A DNA stretch of 64,000 nt from Oikopleura dioica. Lineage: Eukaryota; Chordata; Appendicularia; Copelata; Oikopleuridae. The notes under the pieces are model-generated. The model had not been told where the DNA came from. It searched no databases and saw only the letters and a list, made by a program, of their open reading frames with translations. Shown here piece by piece: positions 41,362-55,644 of this stretch. The stretch is from assembly GCA_907165135.1 (NCBI GenBank), contig OU015567.1, positions 12,715,001 to 12,779,000 on the forward strand. Direction: 5' to 3'. Made by a program: the position numbers and the translations under genes. Numbering within the stretch: the first letter of the stretch is position 1; each line of letters opens with the position of its first letter.

Positions 41362-42423
41362 TTATCGAGTCATTTGAGCTTCATCGAGATGTCCTTCTCG
41401 CATGTCGTATTTGTCGACTTGCTGGCTGATGGTCATGTAGGAAATTGGCTGCTGATAAAGGGTTGAAAATAATAATGACTTTCAAGTAAAGTAAAGATTG
41501 AGTTTTAGTCTCTCTTAAAATTGTCAACCCTTTGGCAAGATCGTCATAATAACGGAGCAAACAAAGCAGAGAGCGGGGGCAGCAAGAATCCATGAGCAGT
41601 AACTATCCCAGGTATCAAAGAAAGTGACAGGGTTGTTCTGAGCGCTGTAGAACTTCTCCATCTGAACTCCAATAGCAAGACCATAAGCAGCAAGAACGCA
41701 GGAAGTAGCGGTAACACAAGTACCTTTTGTTTGATTCAAAAACAATAATTTGAAACAATTATTTTCAATTGAAATTGGTCTTTTTGATCTTTTCCTGAGC
41801 AGCTCAAGAAAGCGTGCCAAAAGGCAGCATCAGCACTTTTTTGCTAAAGAAAGGTTATTCGGGAAGAATTATCGGCGAATAAAAGGAATTTTAATTGCCT
41901 AATTCATTAGCTTTTTAGACTTTATTACCCGAGAAGCGCGGAGACCGGAGATTGGGACAGCAAGGAGGACCACGGCGAAGCCAAGTTGTGGGGCGAAGAA
42001 CTAATAAATTAATTTAGTTTAAAAACATTTAGTTACAGCTTTAGTAACTAAAATATTACAAATCAAATGGGAAAAACTAAATGAGATCTCATCCAACATA
42101 GTACAATTTTCAAGTCAAGAAAATCTTATATTAGAGATGTCTTTCATCTATGGAAGGCCAAATTATCATTGATGATCATCAAGTAAAACAATCATCAATT
42201 CAACTGATAGAAAAATTATGTTGAAAAAAGTATAAGTAAATTTTATGGTGTCTTACTTCTGGAATAAAGAAATATTTATTCGACCCAACAGCCAGCGCCG
42301 AAACCACAATCCATGTAATAACAAAGACGAGCTCCAGCCACGCCAGAATGGAAAACTTCTTGGTCAACTAAAGAAAAAAGGGCTTGAAAAGCTGAAAAAT
42401 GCGCCGCGCGTCCTCACCTTCAT
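41362..42423 (-). CDS. Four-transmembrane (MARVEL/claudin-like) protein
   Basis: Six exons on the minus strand: 42423-42418, 42367-42257, 42000-41929, 41843-41795, 41723-41530, 41451-41362, giving 173 aa. Four hydrophobic segments are visible: FSILAWLELVFVITWIVVSA, LGFAVVLLAVPISGL, TCVTATSCVLAAYGLAIGV and CSWILAAPALCFVCSVIMTI. A short charged cytoplasmic tail ends HLDEAQMTR. The topology resembles the MARVEL, claudin or TMEM tetraspan groups; I cannot choose one. Two introns need non-GT donors: 41794-41724 (GA-AG, donor GAAAAG) and 41529-41452 (GG-AG). A GT choice at the second also stays open, giving a shorter tail ending at 41381. The two-codon first exon is a weak point. Confidence 0.6.
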
Positions 42424-42747
42424 TCTCTCGTCTTTGACTGCTGCGACTTCGGATGCGGACTTTTACGATCGCGCGCAATCATAATCTTGGTTTTAACATT
42501 GTAAAAACTCCGTTACGATGACGTGCCCCTGAATAGTTGAGATTATTTTGATTGTTACGTGTAGGGGTCGAGTTCGCAAATAAAATAAATTGTTAAATAA
42601 ATTAAGTAAAACTCAGAAAATGAATGGTACACGACGCACATACTGAATAACGTCAATTATGTTGAAAATGATACAAGTCGCGGTTCACCAAAAAGCACCA
42701 GCGACGAGGGATTCACCTAAGTTTCAACTCTACATTTTGGTATGTGG

Positions 42748-43563
42748 CAGTGTTTGAAAAAACCCGCCCGCGAACCCCGTACCCGCAAGAAATCTCGGAT
42801 TTGGCCCCCGCGCCCGCCCGCGCCCGTAGAAAATTTTTGATCTGGCCCCCGCGCCCTCCCGCGCCCGTGGAAATTTTTTTCGCGCCCGCGGGCGCCCGGG
42901 GCTCACCATAAATTGAATTAAGCTAGTTAAGAATGTTGGGTTTTCATCTGAAAAACTTTGCGTAAAATGAATGAGCCCCGTTCCTTGATTTATGAATAAA
43001 GAGCCAGTTTTTTTAAATAAAGGCCGTTTTGGCAATCTTTAACTGGAGAATCAGCCGATTTGAATTATGAATCCTGACGAACATTATTGTCAATAGAACT
43101 TCTTCAAAACAGAGAAATCTACCTTTCTCATTGCATTCTAAGCTATCGATAGACCCCTTGTTTGTTAATTTTCGGGCCGTCTCAGCCCCGTTCCTTGATT
43201 TTTTGATTTAAGGGGCTTGACATAGGCTTGGAACATTTAGTTTTGTCCCCAACCCCACCCACTCCCATTGTTTTAAAAAGTCAAATTATCTTAGTTTTTA
43301 GCTTAATTATGGTTTTTTTTTGAGAGTTATTCTTCTATAATTCGCAGATTCATATCCCTCGAACCCGCGGGGCCTGCGGGCGCGAGGGTAACGGGCGCCC
43401 GCCCGCACCCGCGCAAAATTCTTGAATCGGCCCATGCGCCCGCCCGCAACCGCGCAAAATTTTGGAATCGGCCCCCGCGCCCGCCCGCGCCCGCGGAAAA
43501 TTTTGAAATCGGCCCCCGCGCCCGCCCGCGCCCGCGGAAAATGTTGCGGGTTTTCAAACACTG
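42748..43563. mobile_element. Non-autonomous hAT-like transposon, 816 bp
   Basis: It begins CAGTGTTTGAAAAAACCCGC and ends GCGGGTTTTCAAACACTG, inverted repeats differing by a 2-bp indel. Both sides carry the 8-bp direct repeat GTATGTGG (42740-42747, 43564-43571). CAGTG-type ends with an 8-bp duplication are characteristic of the hAT superfamily. Near both ends are tandem copies of a very GC-rich ~40-bp unit (core GGCCCCCGCGCCCGCCCGCG). No transposase ORF is seen. Confidence 0.85.
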
Positions 43564-43571
43564 GTATGTGG

Positions 43572-44220
43572 AACAACTTAGGCGACTACTTTGATCCTAG
43601 TTTTTAGACGAGCTCGTAAAAGATCACATCATCTTCGTTAAGGAAACTCCTTGACTATCAGAGCGTGCTAATTCTGAATGCACTTACGAGGACAAATACA
43701 GTCATTGCGCTTGGCGCCATACGACTGATAATTCTTGCTTTGTGCCCTTGATAGAATCGACGATGTCATTTTACGACCACACCGTCTGCTTGGATAAAAT
43801 CCACCTCAAAGAAAACAGAAGAGCCCGGCGCAAATTCGAAAGAATCGAGTCTGATTTCTACAGATCGAAAAGGTTTTCAAACAACTCCTCAAAGGACTTT
43901 GATGCTAAGAACGATTGGAAATTAATAAAAATACTGCTTCGAATTAATTTTAAATATATTTCAACAAAGTGCGTGACAAGAAACAATTGTTTCTGTTCAT
44001 TTGAGCATTTTCACAAATTGGCCGCAGATGACTGTAATTTTCTTTTTACAATCATTTCTAGTTGCTCGGCGCTTGGTTGGTCGCGTTTGGCCAATCAGCG
44101 CGCGCTCGGCCATTCATCGCTCTTACAGAAATAAATTTATGGCGCTTTGAATTGTGAAAATTGTGAAGCCTCGTAATTTTCTTCGTTTTTTAGTTTTTTT
44201 GAAGTTGGCAGAGACGGAAA
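43572..44220. other. Stretch upstream of TMEM30
   Basis: It contains an unassigned ORF (43742-44134, starts MPLIESTMSFYDHTVCLDKI) without recognisable domains, and the CCAAT-type promoter motif near 44089. Otherwise nothing is seen. Confidence 0.35.
44089..44111 (+). promoter_or_regulatory. CCAAT-box motif upstream of TMEM30
   Basis: GGCCAATCAGCGCGCGCTCG, ending CGGCC, contains the NF-Y core CCAATCA 130 bp upstream of the TMEM30 ATG. A near-identical block lies upstream of the COX5B-like gene (54441-54467) in the opposite orientation. Confidence 0.5.
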
Positions 44221-45906
44221 ATGAGCGACGGCGTAAGAAACAGGAATAACACGGCGACTTCTGCTTCGAAATCGTCCGTCAGATCGAAGAAACCGGACAA
44301 TTCGGCTTTCAAACAACAGAGATTGCCAGCATGGCAACCAGTGCTTACTGCTAAGTCGGTTTTACCGGTAAGAAAAGTTTTATGAGAAAAATGCACATAA
44401 CTCAGAGTTTTTATCCGTTTTTCGCATGGTATTTGTTCATTTTCGGCTAGAAATGTTCATTTTTGATTTGTTAGCAACTCTCAGTCAATATTTAAAGCAT
44501 TCTGCTACGATGAGTTAACCATTTTCCACATTTTCCAACAAAATATCTTCAGATTTTCTTCATCGTCGGTGTTATCTTCATCCCCATTGGCTCTCTCATC
44601 ATCGTCGCGTCCAACGGTGTCCAAGAAGTCGAGCAAGTCTACACCGATTGCGAAGCAGAATTCACCTTTACTCAGCACCCTCCTACAGTAGGAAACATTA
44701 GTAACGTCACCGGCAGCGGCCAGACTTGCAAGGACATTTACGATGCCTGGATTGAATCGTTTCCTGGAGCTCCTGAGGGAAATCCACCCACTTGTATTTG
44801 CTCCCAAGAATTTACAATTGAAGCAGAAATGGAATCTCCCGTGAGTTCATAAACATTTTATACTTTCAAATCAGGAAAACGGCCTTTTTCATGATGCGCT
44901 CTAGATCTTTGCTTACTACAGGTTGACTAACTACTACCAAAACCACCGAAGATATGTGAAGTCCCGAGATGATACTCAACTTCTCGCCGAAGCGTCGACC
45001 ATCGGAGACAAGCCAGATGGCGATTGCAGTCCGTACGATGTTGTCGATGTCGGTGATATTAAACCGATACCAATCGGTGAGTTTTAGCCTCTTTTCGATC
45101 AAAATCATGTGACCTTAGGGTCAAAATACCGATCAGAAGTCCACCACGAATAACATCTTTTCATTTAGCCCCATGTGGAGCCATTGCGAATTCTCTCTTC
45201 AACGATACATTCTTCTTCCGGCAATGCGGAACCTCTGGATGTGTCCCACTTACCCTAAATGACATTGTTAATCCTGACAGTGGTTTCGGCGCGATTCCCA
45301 TGTCTGGCGAAGACATTGCCTGGAAAACTGACAAAGTAACATCAAAGCAACCGCTTCTGAACGAGTTTGATCTCTTTTTAGAGCCAAAAATTCGATCCGA
45401 ACGAAAAACAAAGAACGCGACTTTTCTTAATGGAACTGTTCGACCACTGAACTGGAGAACTGATGTGCATACGCTTGGAACACCCCAAGACGCGCTGAGT
45501 TACAGGTCGAAATCTGGATCAAGCGGGATCGGCTTCCGAAACGAGGATTTTATCGTCTGGATGAGGACTGCTGCTTTTCCAACTTTCAGGAAGCTTTATC
45601 GAAAGATTCAGGACTCAAATGGACAGCAATTAAGTAAGTAACTAATTTTTATTTCAACATAGCTGTAGAAGTATTGATTAAAAATGCTGTTCAGACCTTC
45701 CACCCGGAACTTACCAGCTGCTGACGTACTACAACTACCCAGTCCACAGATTCGGCGGTGGAAAATTCTTCGTTCTCGCGACCACGTCCTGGATCGGTGG
45801 AAAGAACCTCTTCCTCGGCTGGACCTACGCGATCGTCGGCGCAATTTGCCTAGTCGTCATGTTCTTTCTTCTTTGCATCTCTCGCCGGAATCACAATCGC
45901 GACTAG
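44221..45906 (+). CDS. TMEM30A: TMEM30/CDC50, P4-ATPase flippase subunit
   Basis: CDC50 proteins are the beta subunits that chaperone P4-ATPase lipid flippases. Exons 44221-44367, 44553-44840, 44905-45076, 45169-45633 and 45695-45906 give 427 aa (human TMEM30A 361). Signature sequences: [20 protein letters not shown], first membrane span [75 protein letters not shown] and [20 protein letters not shown] before the second span ([18 protein letters not shown]). The ectodomain is somewhat longer than in humans. Which vertebrate paralogue it equals is not decidable. A CCAAT motif lies 130 bp upstream of the ATG. Confidence 0.93.
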
Positions 45907-46393
45907 AGCTCATCCTTTTATTCAAAATCGGACAATCTGAGAAAACTACGATTCTTTTTCTTTGTTCTATCTTCCCATGTTCCAGCAATATTTCTTCAAG
46001 TCAACAATCAAATCCGTTTTGTTTTCACATTTTCTATGTTAGCTTACAATCGCTTACAAAGTTCATCAAACGAAAGTCACGAATTACAAACTGTAATACT
46101 GTATTCGCTCGAAAAAAGAAAATAACATGAAAAATTTACGAACCAAACGAACTTCAAGTCAAGAATTCTAAAAAATCATAAATTAAAATTTTCTATATGT
46201 TTTAATTATCAATTTTCCTATCTATATGCATTATTTCTGAATAATTAAAACGAAACAAAAGCTTATCATTATTTCTTAATCTGACGGATCCATGCAAAAA
46301 TCAATGTAATTACTTTTCCATGTTGCCGCTTGTGTATCTTCTAAGCGAGTCTAAAAAGCGTTCCTTTCTTCAGAAAATCAGAAATCTGCAGGG
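45907..46393. other. Gene-free stretch
   Basis: TMEM30 3' region and presumed promoter of the following gene run. AT-rich; nothing else seen. Confidence 0.4.
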
Positions 46394-47428
46394 ATGAGTG
46401 ACCAAGAAGAGCATCTCCTGGCTGCTACTAGCGCCGGAGCTACGAGAAGAAGGGATGATGACGAATCGGACTCTCCCGAAGTAAGCTTGTTGAAGAGACG
46501 ACTTCGTTATGCCAACCAAAATATTGAGTTTTTGCAAGGTAAATAATAATCATTCTATTGAGTCAGGCTCATGATTTTCATTCTTATTTTCATTTTACTT
46601 TAAAATAATTTCAAACTCTCCCTTCGACCCTTGAAACCAGGATTCTTACTGATAATTTGACCTTGTTTAAGATAGAATGTGGCTAAACTAAATATTAGAT
46701 TCTCACAAGCAAACGATTTCTGAGCTTCACAGCGAAGTTGAGCGCTTGAAAATGCTCAATAAAGAGCAGCAGTGGAGATTAGTCCTTGCAGGACACTATA
46801 AATCGCTGCCAGACATTGATGTCGTCAGACAATTCGAGAATTTATCAGTTCAAACTACCGAAGTACCACCACAGCAGGATCCAGAGGTACTTCCGTTCGA
46901 TCTTTTCAAGCTTTTCATTTTGGTAGAGTATCATGAAGATGAAACGATTAGAAGAAACGAACGCCGATTTGAAGACTGAAGTAGAATTCCTCCGCCGCGC
47001 CAACGAACGATTCAAATCCGAGCTTCTACGCAGCTCAAAAACGATGGAGCCAACAAAAAGGCCGGCGAAATTAATTAGATCGCCGAGATCCGCTAATAGT
47101 GCCGGATCGATCGGCAGTAGAACTCGTTTTGGGGTTGGAAAGGCCTCCTCTTCTTCAGTCAATCAATTGCAGGTAGAAATCATCGTCTTCCTCTGATAAT
47201 AATTTTTCGAAACTTCTAGTCTGGTTTCGGAAAGGAACTGCGACTAGACCCCAGTGTCGAAAACAAAACCATTCATCTCCCAGCTCTGAAAGGTAAACAA
47301 CCGTTCCCCAAACGCCTCTCCCAAATTTCGATGTTCATAATTGTCAAAAATGTGTTTTCTTAGGTGTCAACCACTCAATTAAACATCAGAGGCGCTTGGA
47401 TGTCATTAACGATCGTCACTTCAACTAG
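46394..47428 (+). CDS. CCDC92/CCDC74-like coiled-coil protein
   Basis: Exons 46394-46538, 46699-46886, 46927-47172, 47220-47292 and 47364-47428 give 238 aa. The N-terminal motif VSLLKRRLRYANQNIEFLQ followed by HSKQTISELHSEVERLK matches the CCDC92/CCDC74 signature (leucine-rich helix then FLQxxH and a second helix). A second coiled coil (KRLEETNADLKTEVEFLRRA) and a basic Ser-rich region follow, then a C-terminal block (KTIHLPALKGVNHSIKHQRR) similar to the CCDC74 tail. Vertebrate relatives are centriolar or ciliary proteins, so a cytoskeletal role is inferred. It opens a run of five closely spaced plus-strand genes. Confidence 0.6.
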
Positions 47429-47714
47429 AAAAGAAGCTTCTTTTTATACCTTTAAAAAAACGAAAATGCCGTATATATATTTTTGTATTTGATAAATGTA
47501 ACTTTACAAGAAAAAATATTTAATAAAGAAAATAAAAATCCCGCTTCCCAAAAACATCAATTTGCATGTCATTTTCTTCTTCTGTTTTTCTTGATTCTTC
47601 ATCATCAAAATACCGCGAGACTCATTTTTTCTCTGAAAAATGACTTTCTGGTGATTTTGATATGTTACAGAACTTATCAAGTGATTGATTTCCATCAGAT
47701 CAGATTGAATCAGA

Positions 47715-48738
47715 ATGAATCGATTTTTTGGAAGAATTTCAACGCGTTATGCTTCAGGAATGCGTTTTTGTCAGTTCCACGATCAGTCTAACGGCCTTAG
47801 GCTCGGTGCACAGCTCGCTGATGGCTCTGTCGCTGATATTTCCGCACAATATCCTGATCTCAAGGTTTTTTTCCTCTTGATTCTAGTCGCCTTAGCTCCT
47901 TTAGTCCTTGATCTCCGCTGGTGCCGAAGGAATGTCAAAAGTCTCCGCTGCTCTTGGAAGTCCAGCAAGTGGGGTTGCTCTTGATAGCCTCAAGATGGCG
48001 CCAGTCATTCATAATCCCGAAAAGATCATCTGCATCGGCCTCAACTACTCCGACCATTGCACCGAGCAAAATCTTACTCCACCAAAGGAGCCTGTCGTGT
48101 TCAACAAGTTTCCATCCACTCTGGTAGGCCATGGCGATGCTATTCAGCTCCCGAAAATCGGATGCAATACTGGTACGCTGAAAACTCCTACGATTATAAA
48201 TAGCTTGACTTTTTCCAGATCTTGAGGCGGAACTAGCCATTATCATCGGAAAAGAAGGCCGCCACATTTCAAAAGAATCCGCTTTCGACCACGTCTTCGG
48301 ATACACCATCGCCAACGACGTGTCTGGTCGGGACTGGCAAAAGAAACGCAACGGAGGTCAATGGCTTCTCGGCAAAACTTTTGATACTTTTTGCCCGCTT
48401 GGCCCCGTGGTTGCTACTGACGTTGATCCATCTAATTTGAAGATTTCGTAAGCACCAAGCAATTGTATTCAGTAACTAATAAAAAATGTAGATCTTGGAT
48501 CGGAGACGACAAAATGCAAGATTCAAACACGAAGTTCCTGATTTTTGACATTCCATTCATCATTAACTGGGTGTCCCAAATCTGCACCCTCAAGCCAGGA
48601 GACGTGATCCTCACCGGAACTCCTGGAGGCGTCGGCATGCACCGCAATCCACCCAAGTTCCTCGCGGATGGCGACACTTGCGTCATTGAAATCGAGGGAC
48701 TTGGACGACTCTCGAACCCGGTCAAAATGGAAGAGTGA
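47715..48738 (+). CDS. FAHD2A: FAHD2-like fumarylacetoacetate hydrolase domain protein
   Basis: Exons 47715-47864, 47905-48172, 48219-48447 and 48492-48738 give 297 aa. The FAH fold is clear: [33 protein letters not shown], the metal-binding ExE in [16 protein letters not shown], then [20 protein letters not shown] and [20 protein letters not shown]. The N-terminus ([14 protein letters not shown]) is basic and could be a mitochondrial presequence. FAHD proteins hydrolyse or decarboxylate acylpyruvate-type substrates; the exact FAHD2 substrate is not settled. It lies 286 bp after the CCDC92-like gene and 152 bp before the next. Confidence 0.9.
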
Positions 48739-48890
48739 ATAAAACTTGCTCTAAATCTTTTTGAACCTGCCAAAAACATGTTGATTTATTCTGTATTCGA
48801 CGATTCTTCTTTCTGATTATCCATCTCTAATTCATCTTTAATTTAAACTTGAAAAATGTTAAAATAAACTTGAAGAAAGCTAAAAAAGAG

Positions 48891-49476
48891 ATGTCGATCG
48901 CGGAATTGAACAGAAAGTTAGACTCGCTGGAGGAACAGATCACGAAGAAAAATATAAGCGCGATTACTTTTGCTCAGAAAAAGCTTGAAAACACCAACAA
49001 ATGTAAAAAAAATTCAAAATTCAGCCAATATTATTGCTTTTTCAGACGCAAACGTAGATACCCTCTTCAAAGACATCAGTCGACTAACCCATCTGCTTGA
49101 TCTTTCTTGCTCCGAAATCACGCCTGAGGCGATGAACCAGCTTGCAGTCAGTATCGAGCCCATCGTTCAGCAAATCGCGCCCTACATGGACAAGGTTCAG
49201 TCACTTGAAAAATACAGTCACCTTGGCGAACTGGAAAACATGATCGAAAAGAAGAAAGATATCCAGAAACTGGCGACGCTGAATAGACTTCAATACGAAA
49301 AAGCACAAAATCTAGGTACTGATTCTGAAGGCGAAAGTTGAAATGAATTTCAATCTCTTGAAGGTCAAAATACTGGAATTCTTCTGGCTCATTACAACGC
49401 AATCATCGACAACTTGTCCCGCGACTTTGCTGTTTTAGAAGCCCAACTTTCAGAAGTCGAAGATCTCAGTCCATAA
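48891..49476 (+). CDS. DCTN3: Dynactin subunit 3 (p24)-like protein
   Basis: Exons 48891-49002, 49046-49315 and 49364-49476 give 164 aa (human 186). It is entirely helical, starting MSIAELNRKLDSLEEQI, with LFKDISRLTHLLDLS and EPIVQQIAPYMDKVQSLEKY in the middle, and ends HYNAIIDNLSRDFAVLEAQL followed by a short acidic tail. Size, layout and the C-terminal helix resemble dynactin p24, the shoulder subunit linking dynein to cargo. The similarity is of the weak, coiled-coil kind, so another small helical protein is possible. It sits between FAHD2 and TTLL1 with gaps of 152 and 105 bp. Confidence 0.55.
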
Positions 49477-49581
49477 ATTCTATCAAAATCCTGTCATTTC
49501 AAGACCATTTTCCAGCTGTTAAAATTACTAATCGTCCTTTTCTTCAAACCAAGTGTCATCCTTCCTCGTTTTTCAGCATCG

Positions 49582-52406
<2,825 letters not shown>

Positions 52407-52635
52407 GAGGGACGGGAAGGCCTGCTCCGACGACTTGGAAATGATCTTTTTCCTTTAATTTCTTTCTAAAATTTACGACTGCCCAGATAGAGGAGAAATC
52501 AAAACTGCACAATACTAACGATCACTATTCAACAGAACTCCTCGTTTATCATATTATTTTTATTTTTATACTTTGACAAATATATTTTTATAATCGGCAA
52601 GCACGGTATCATCTTCTTCGTATTTCAGATTCCAG

Positions 52636-53836
52636 ATGTTCTTCTTGGACGATTTCCTAGAACTTCTGGAGCCGCTGAAGAACCAATTCAAACAAGACAT
52701 CGAGCAAATCGGAAAACTAGACCAAGAAGCCAACAGTTTCAGACGGCAAATGCACGAAAAAGCCGACGATCTCTTCAAACGATGCCAAATCAAGGACAAA
52801 CAAGGCGTCAAAAACATCCAAGAAGATCCTGAAGTCAAGGCCATGCAAAAAGAGTACAACGCTTTTGCAAGCAAGGCTAAAAGTAAGACTGAATCAATAA
52901 CTATCAGTTAACCTCTCAAAATTTTAGGTGCGCATGAAAAGAAGTGCAAGATGATGACGGAAACAATCTCAAAGGTCGACCGCTACGTCAGGCGCTGCGA
53001 CGAAGACCTGGATTTATTCAAAAACGAAATCGAAGCTGAACAGCCGGGCATCACATATCAGCTCGAGCAAAAAGCGACAGACAACACACCAGAGCTCCAG
53101 AGAAAGAATTCCGTCCTCGGCTCTGATTATGAATACGACGAGAAGCAATTCAAGCACACTTCGGTAAGTTTGCCAAGTTTTCGATATGTTTTTATCGACC
53201 TTCAGACACGTAAAAAGACGACATCAGCTAGTCGCGCGCGGCGACCAAGCGATAAGGAAGCTCTAGCCGCGCATCTAGACTCCTCCGCAGCTCCTTCAAT
53301 TCTCCGACAAGCTTCAGTCCCTGAGCGCGGGCGAAAAAACTCGGCCACAAACGTCCGTCTCGATCGCTCGCATTCGGTGGGGGCTCCGCCAATGAAGACG
53401 ATCAGGCTCGACCCGGGAATACCGACGACTTCGGCGATGCCCCACCCGACGGTAGAAGTCGGCGTTGATGGGGTTTCAAGACCGGCGAGGATAAAGAAAC
53501 TCACGCCAAAGGGATCGCAGTACAGGCAGAACTTCAGGTGAGTTTTCTTCTTATTTTTGGAGTCAAGGAAGAGAACCGCCATTAAAATTTTCATTCAGCA
53601 AAAGCGCTCAACTGGACAACGGTTTCCGCGTACCGCTGACCGAAAGCTACAATTCCAGCGCCGCCCAAATCGTGCAACTTCCCTCGACTTCGGCGATGTT
53701 CGTCCAAAACGTGGCGACCGCGAATGCTGAAATAATTGCCGACAACGCGAACTCGAGCACGAGTGAAATCTCTCCCTTCAAAACGCTCCAAATTCATCCA
53801 GGAATGATCCAAAATATCAACAAAGTTCAGGACTAA
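52636..53836 (+). CDS. ING3: ING3-like protein lacking the PHD finger
   Basis: ING proteins link H3K4me3 to acetyltransferase complexes; ING3 belongs to NuA4/TIP60. Exons 52636-52882, 52928-53163, 53206-53537 and 53599-53836 give 350 aa. The N-terminal ING helical domain is clear: MFFLDDFLELLEPLKNQFKQ, then EYNAFASKAKS, SKVDRYVRRCDEDLDLFKNE and IEAEQPGITYQLEQKA, closest to ING3. The rest is basic, Ser/Pro-rich and disordered. The frame ends NINKVQD-stop at 53836 with no Cys-rich PHD exon, and none is visible up to 54.7 kb. The ATG follows a TTCCAG acceptor directly and is 229 bp after TTLL1. It is either a truncated paralogue or a lineage loss. Confidence 0.72.
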
Positions 53837-54698
53837 CAGAACAACAATAGAAGAAGGTTCAGCTCTCCAAATCTCTCATTCTCTGCTTTTTAGAACATTT
53901 TAGATTAATTTCTACAAAAATGCTTCTTTTTAAAAAGAATCAATATAAAATCATACATTCTCCATTCAATATAAAAAAATATGTAAACAGACAAAAAATA
54001 CATTTACCGCGAAAAAACTGCCCTGGCAACAAATGTAAAATCAATTTCTAAAAAATAACAACACTTGTATCTAAATATCTATTATTCTATATTTCTATTA
54101 CTCAACATTTCTTGCATTCAAATAAGAATCTTTCGATTACAGTCCAAAATCAGGTCAACAAAAAGGAAGTGACTGTAATTTGCATTGCGTGCCGACATTT
54201 TACTAATTATTTTTTTATATTTTGCTTTGTGAAAAATAATCTGAAAAAAGAAAAATTCAAACTATTAAATTTCAAAAATTCGAACAAAACTTGTCTTTCT
54301 TTAAAAAAATTGGGTTCATCAAAAAAGTAATGTTGAAGGACTATCTCTTAGAAACCGTAACTACCGGATAAAACCTCTTCATTCGGGACATGGATCTCTA
54401 GAATCGAAATTATTTTCGCCGGGGTTTGCTCTTCGTAAGTGGCCGAAAGCGCGCGCGTTGATTGGCCACAGACATTTTTAGCCCAAATTTGTCATCGATT
54501 CGAAATTTCGTTCCTTCCACCTATTGAAACCCATAAAGTTTTGGTTCCACCAATCAAAAGTGATGAATCTAGAGAACAAGCAAGATTTTAGAAGAAAGAT
54601 TTTCAATGACTCACCTTTTCAAAAATAGAGATTTTCTTCAGAAGAACTGTGAAATTATCAGTTCAGATTTTAAAATCTGATAAGGGTTATTTTTAGAA
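53837..54698. other. Gene-free stretch before the COX5B-like gene
   Basis: AT-rich first half without ORFs of interest; no PHD-like coding sequence on either strand. The CCAAT-type motif at 54441-54467 is the only marked feature. Confidence 0.4.
54441..54467 (-). promoter_or_regulatory. CCAAT-box motif upstream of the COX5B-like gene
   Basis: On the minus strand it reads GGCCAATCAACGCGCGCGCT and then TTCGGCC, about 230 bp before the ATG. It shares the block GGCCAATCARCGCGCGC...CGGCC with the site upstream of TMEM30, in opposite orientation relative to its gene. Confidence 0.5.
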
Positions 54699-55644
54699 AT
54701 GCTAGCTCGAAAGGCAATCCAGCGATTGGCTGTCCGAAACGGTGGTGGTGGCCTCAAGGCTGTAAGTATTACTGTTTTTTTGCAGCGTTTTATTAATCAT
54801 TTTTTAACTAAAGAAAGTTTCCTCACTTTTAGAAATTTTCATTATCAAAATCCAACCATTTTTAGGTTCCCACTGAAGACAAGACTGTCGTCGAAGCCCG
54901 AGATGCTCTTTACAAGCAGATTCCCACCGAGCTCCCCGGCACTGGATTCTTCAAGACCCGAGTAAGACACCGTTTACTTTCCCTCTTTTCGAACCCTTTT
55001 CTCTAGCCCGTCTTGACCAACCAGGACCAGATCGACATGTACGGTCCCACTTCCCTCCGAAAGTTGGAATTGGAAGCCATGGAAGCCGGCTTCGATCTTT
55101 TCTCCTCCTACGATGACAACACTCCCTACGTCCAGAAGGGAGAAGGCACCATCGACAACCCCTACATCGTTCCTTCCCGAAACGTCGGACGGTAAGTTTT
55201 TGACTGCTATTTTGCATTTACAGGATATTGAGAAAGCCGCTTGCGGCTTTTGACATTTTAGGAAAAATGTTTTTTTATTGAGCAGAAGCCGCAAGAGACT
55301 TTCCATTCTGAAAAAGCACGTCGTGATAAAAATAATTACGATGCATTTTTTAAATCTTTCTCCTTTTCTCTAACTTCGATTCAAGAGTCGTCATGCTCGA
55401 CGAAACCGATGAAGCTCCAGGTGTCCAGGGAATCGGTATTCCTCGACTTGTCTTCTGGGTCTGGCAGGACGGAGATGGTCACTCCCCCAACGGAATGACC
55501 CGAGATCCTTGGTTCGGTACCTACTGGAAGGTAAGTCCTCCCCTTCATCTCCGCCTCTTCACTTCCCTTTTCTAGCTCGAGAAGTGGGACATGCCCGAGA
55601 TCGAAATCGCCGCCGTCCACTCCCACGGCGAAGCCGTCTATTAA
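54699..55644 (+). CDS. COX5B: COX5B-like cytochrome c oxidase subunit without zinc ligands
   Basis: COX5B is a nuclear-encoded matrix-side subunit of complex IV with a structural zinc held by four cysteines. Exons 54699-54761, 54866-54961, 55007-55191, 55386-55530 and 55576-55644 give 185 aa (human 129). The N-terminus MLARKAIQRLAVRNGGGGLK suits a mitochondrial presequence. The core aligns by eye: LRKLELEAMEAGFDLF, then GEGTIDNPYIVPSRNVGRVV (human GTREDPNLVPS), LVFWVWQDGDG (human VVWFWLHKGE) and DPWFGTYWKLEKW (human CPRCGAHYKLVPQ). All four cysteine positions are replaced, and the protein has no cysteine at all. It also has an N-terminal insertion of about 45 residues and a C-terminal extension. 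Confidence 0.65.

Noticed and set aside
43307-43607. Overlapping GC-rich ORFs on both strands
   Set aside because: They are translations of the tandem GC-rich units in the hAT-like element.
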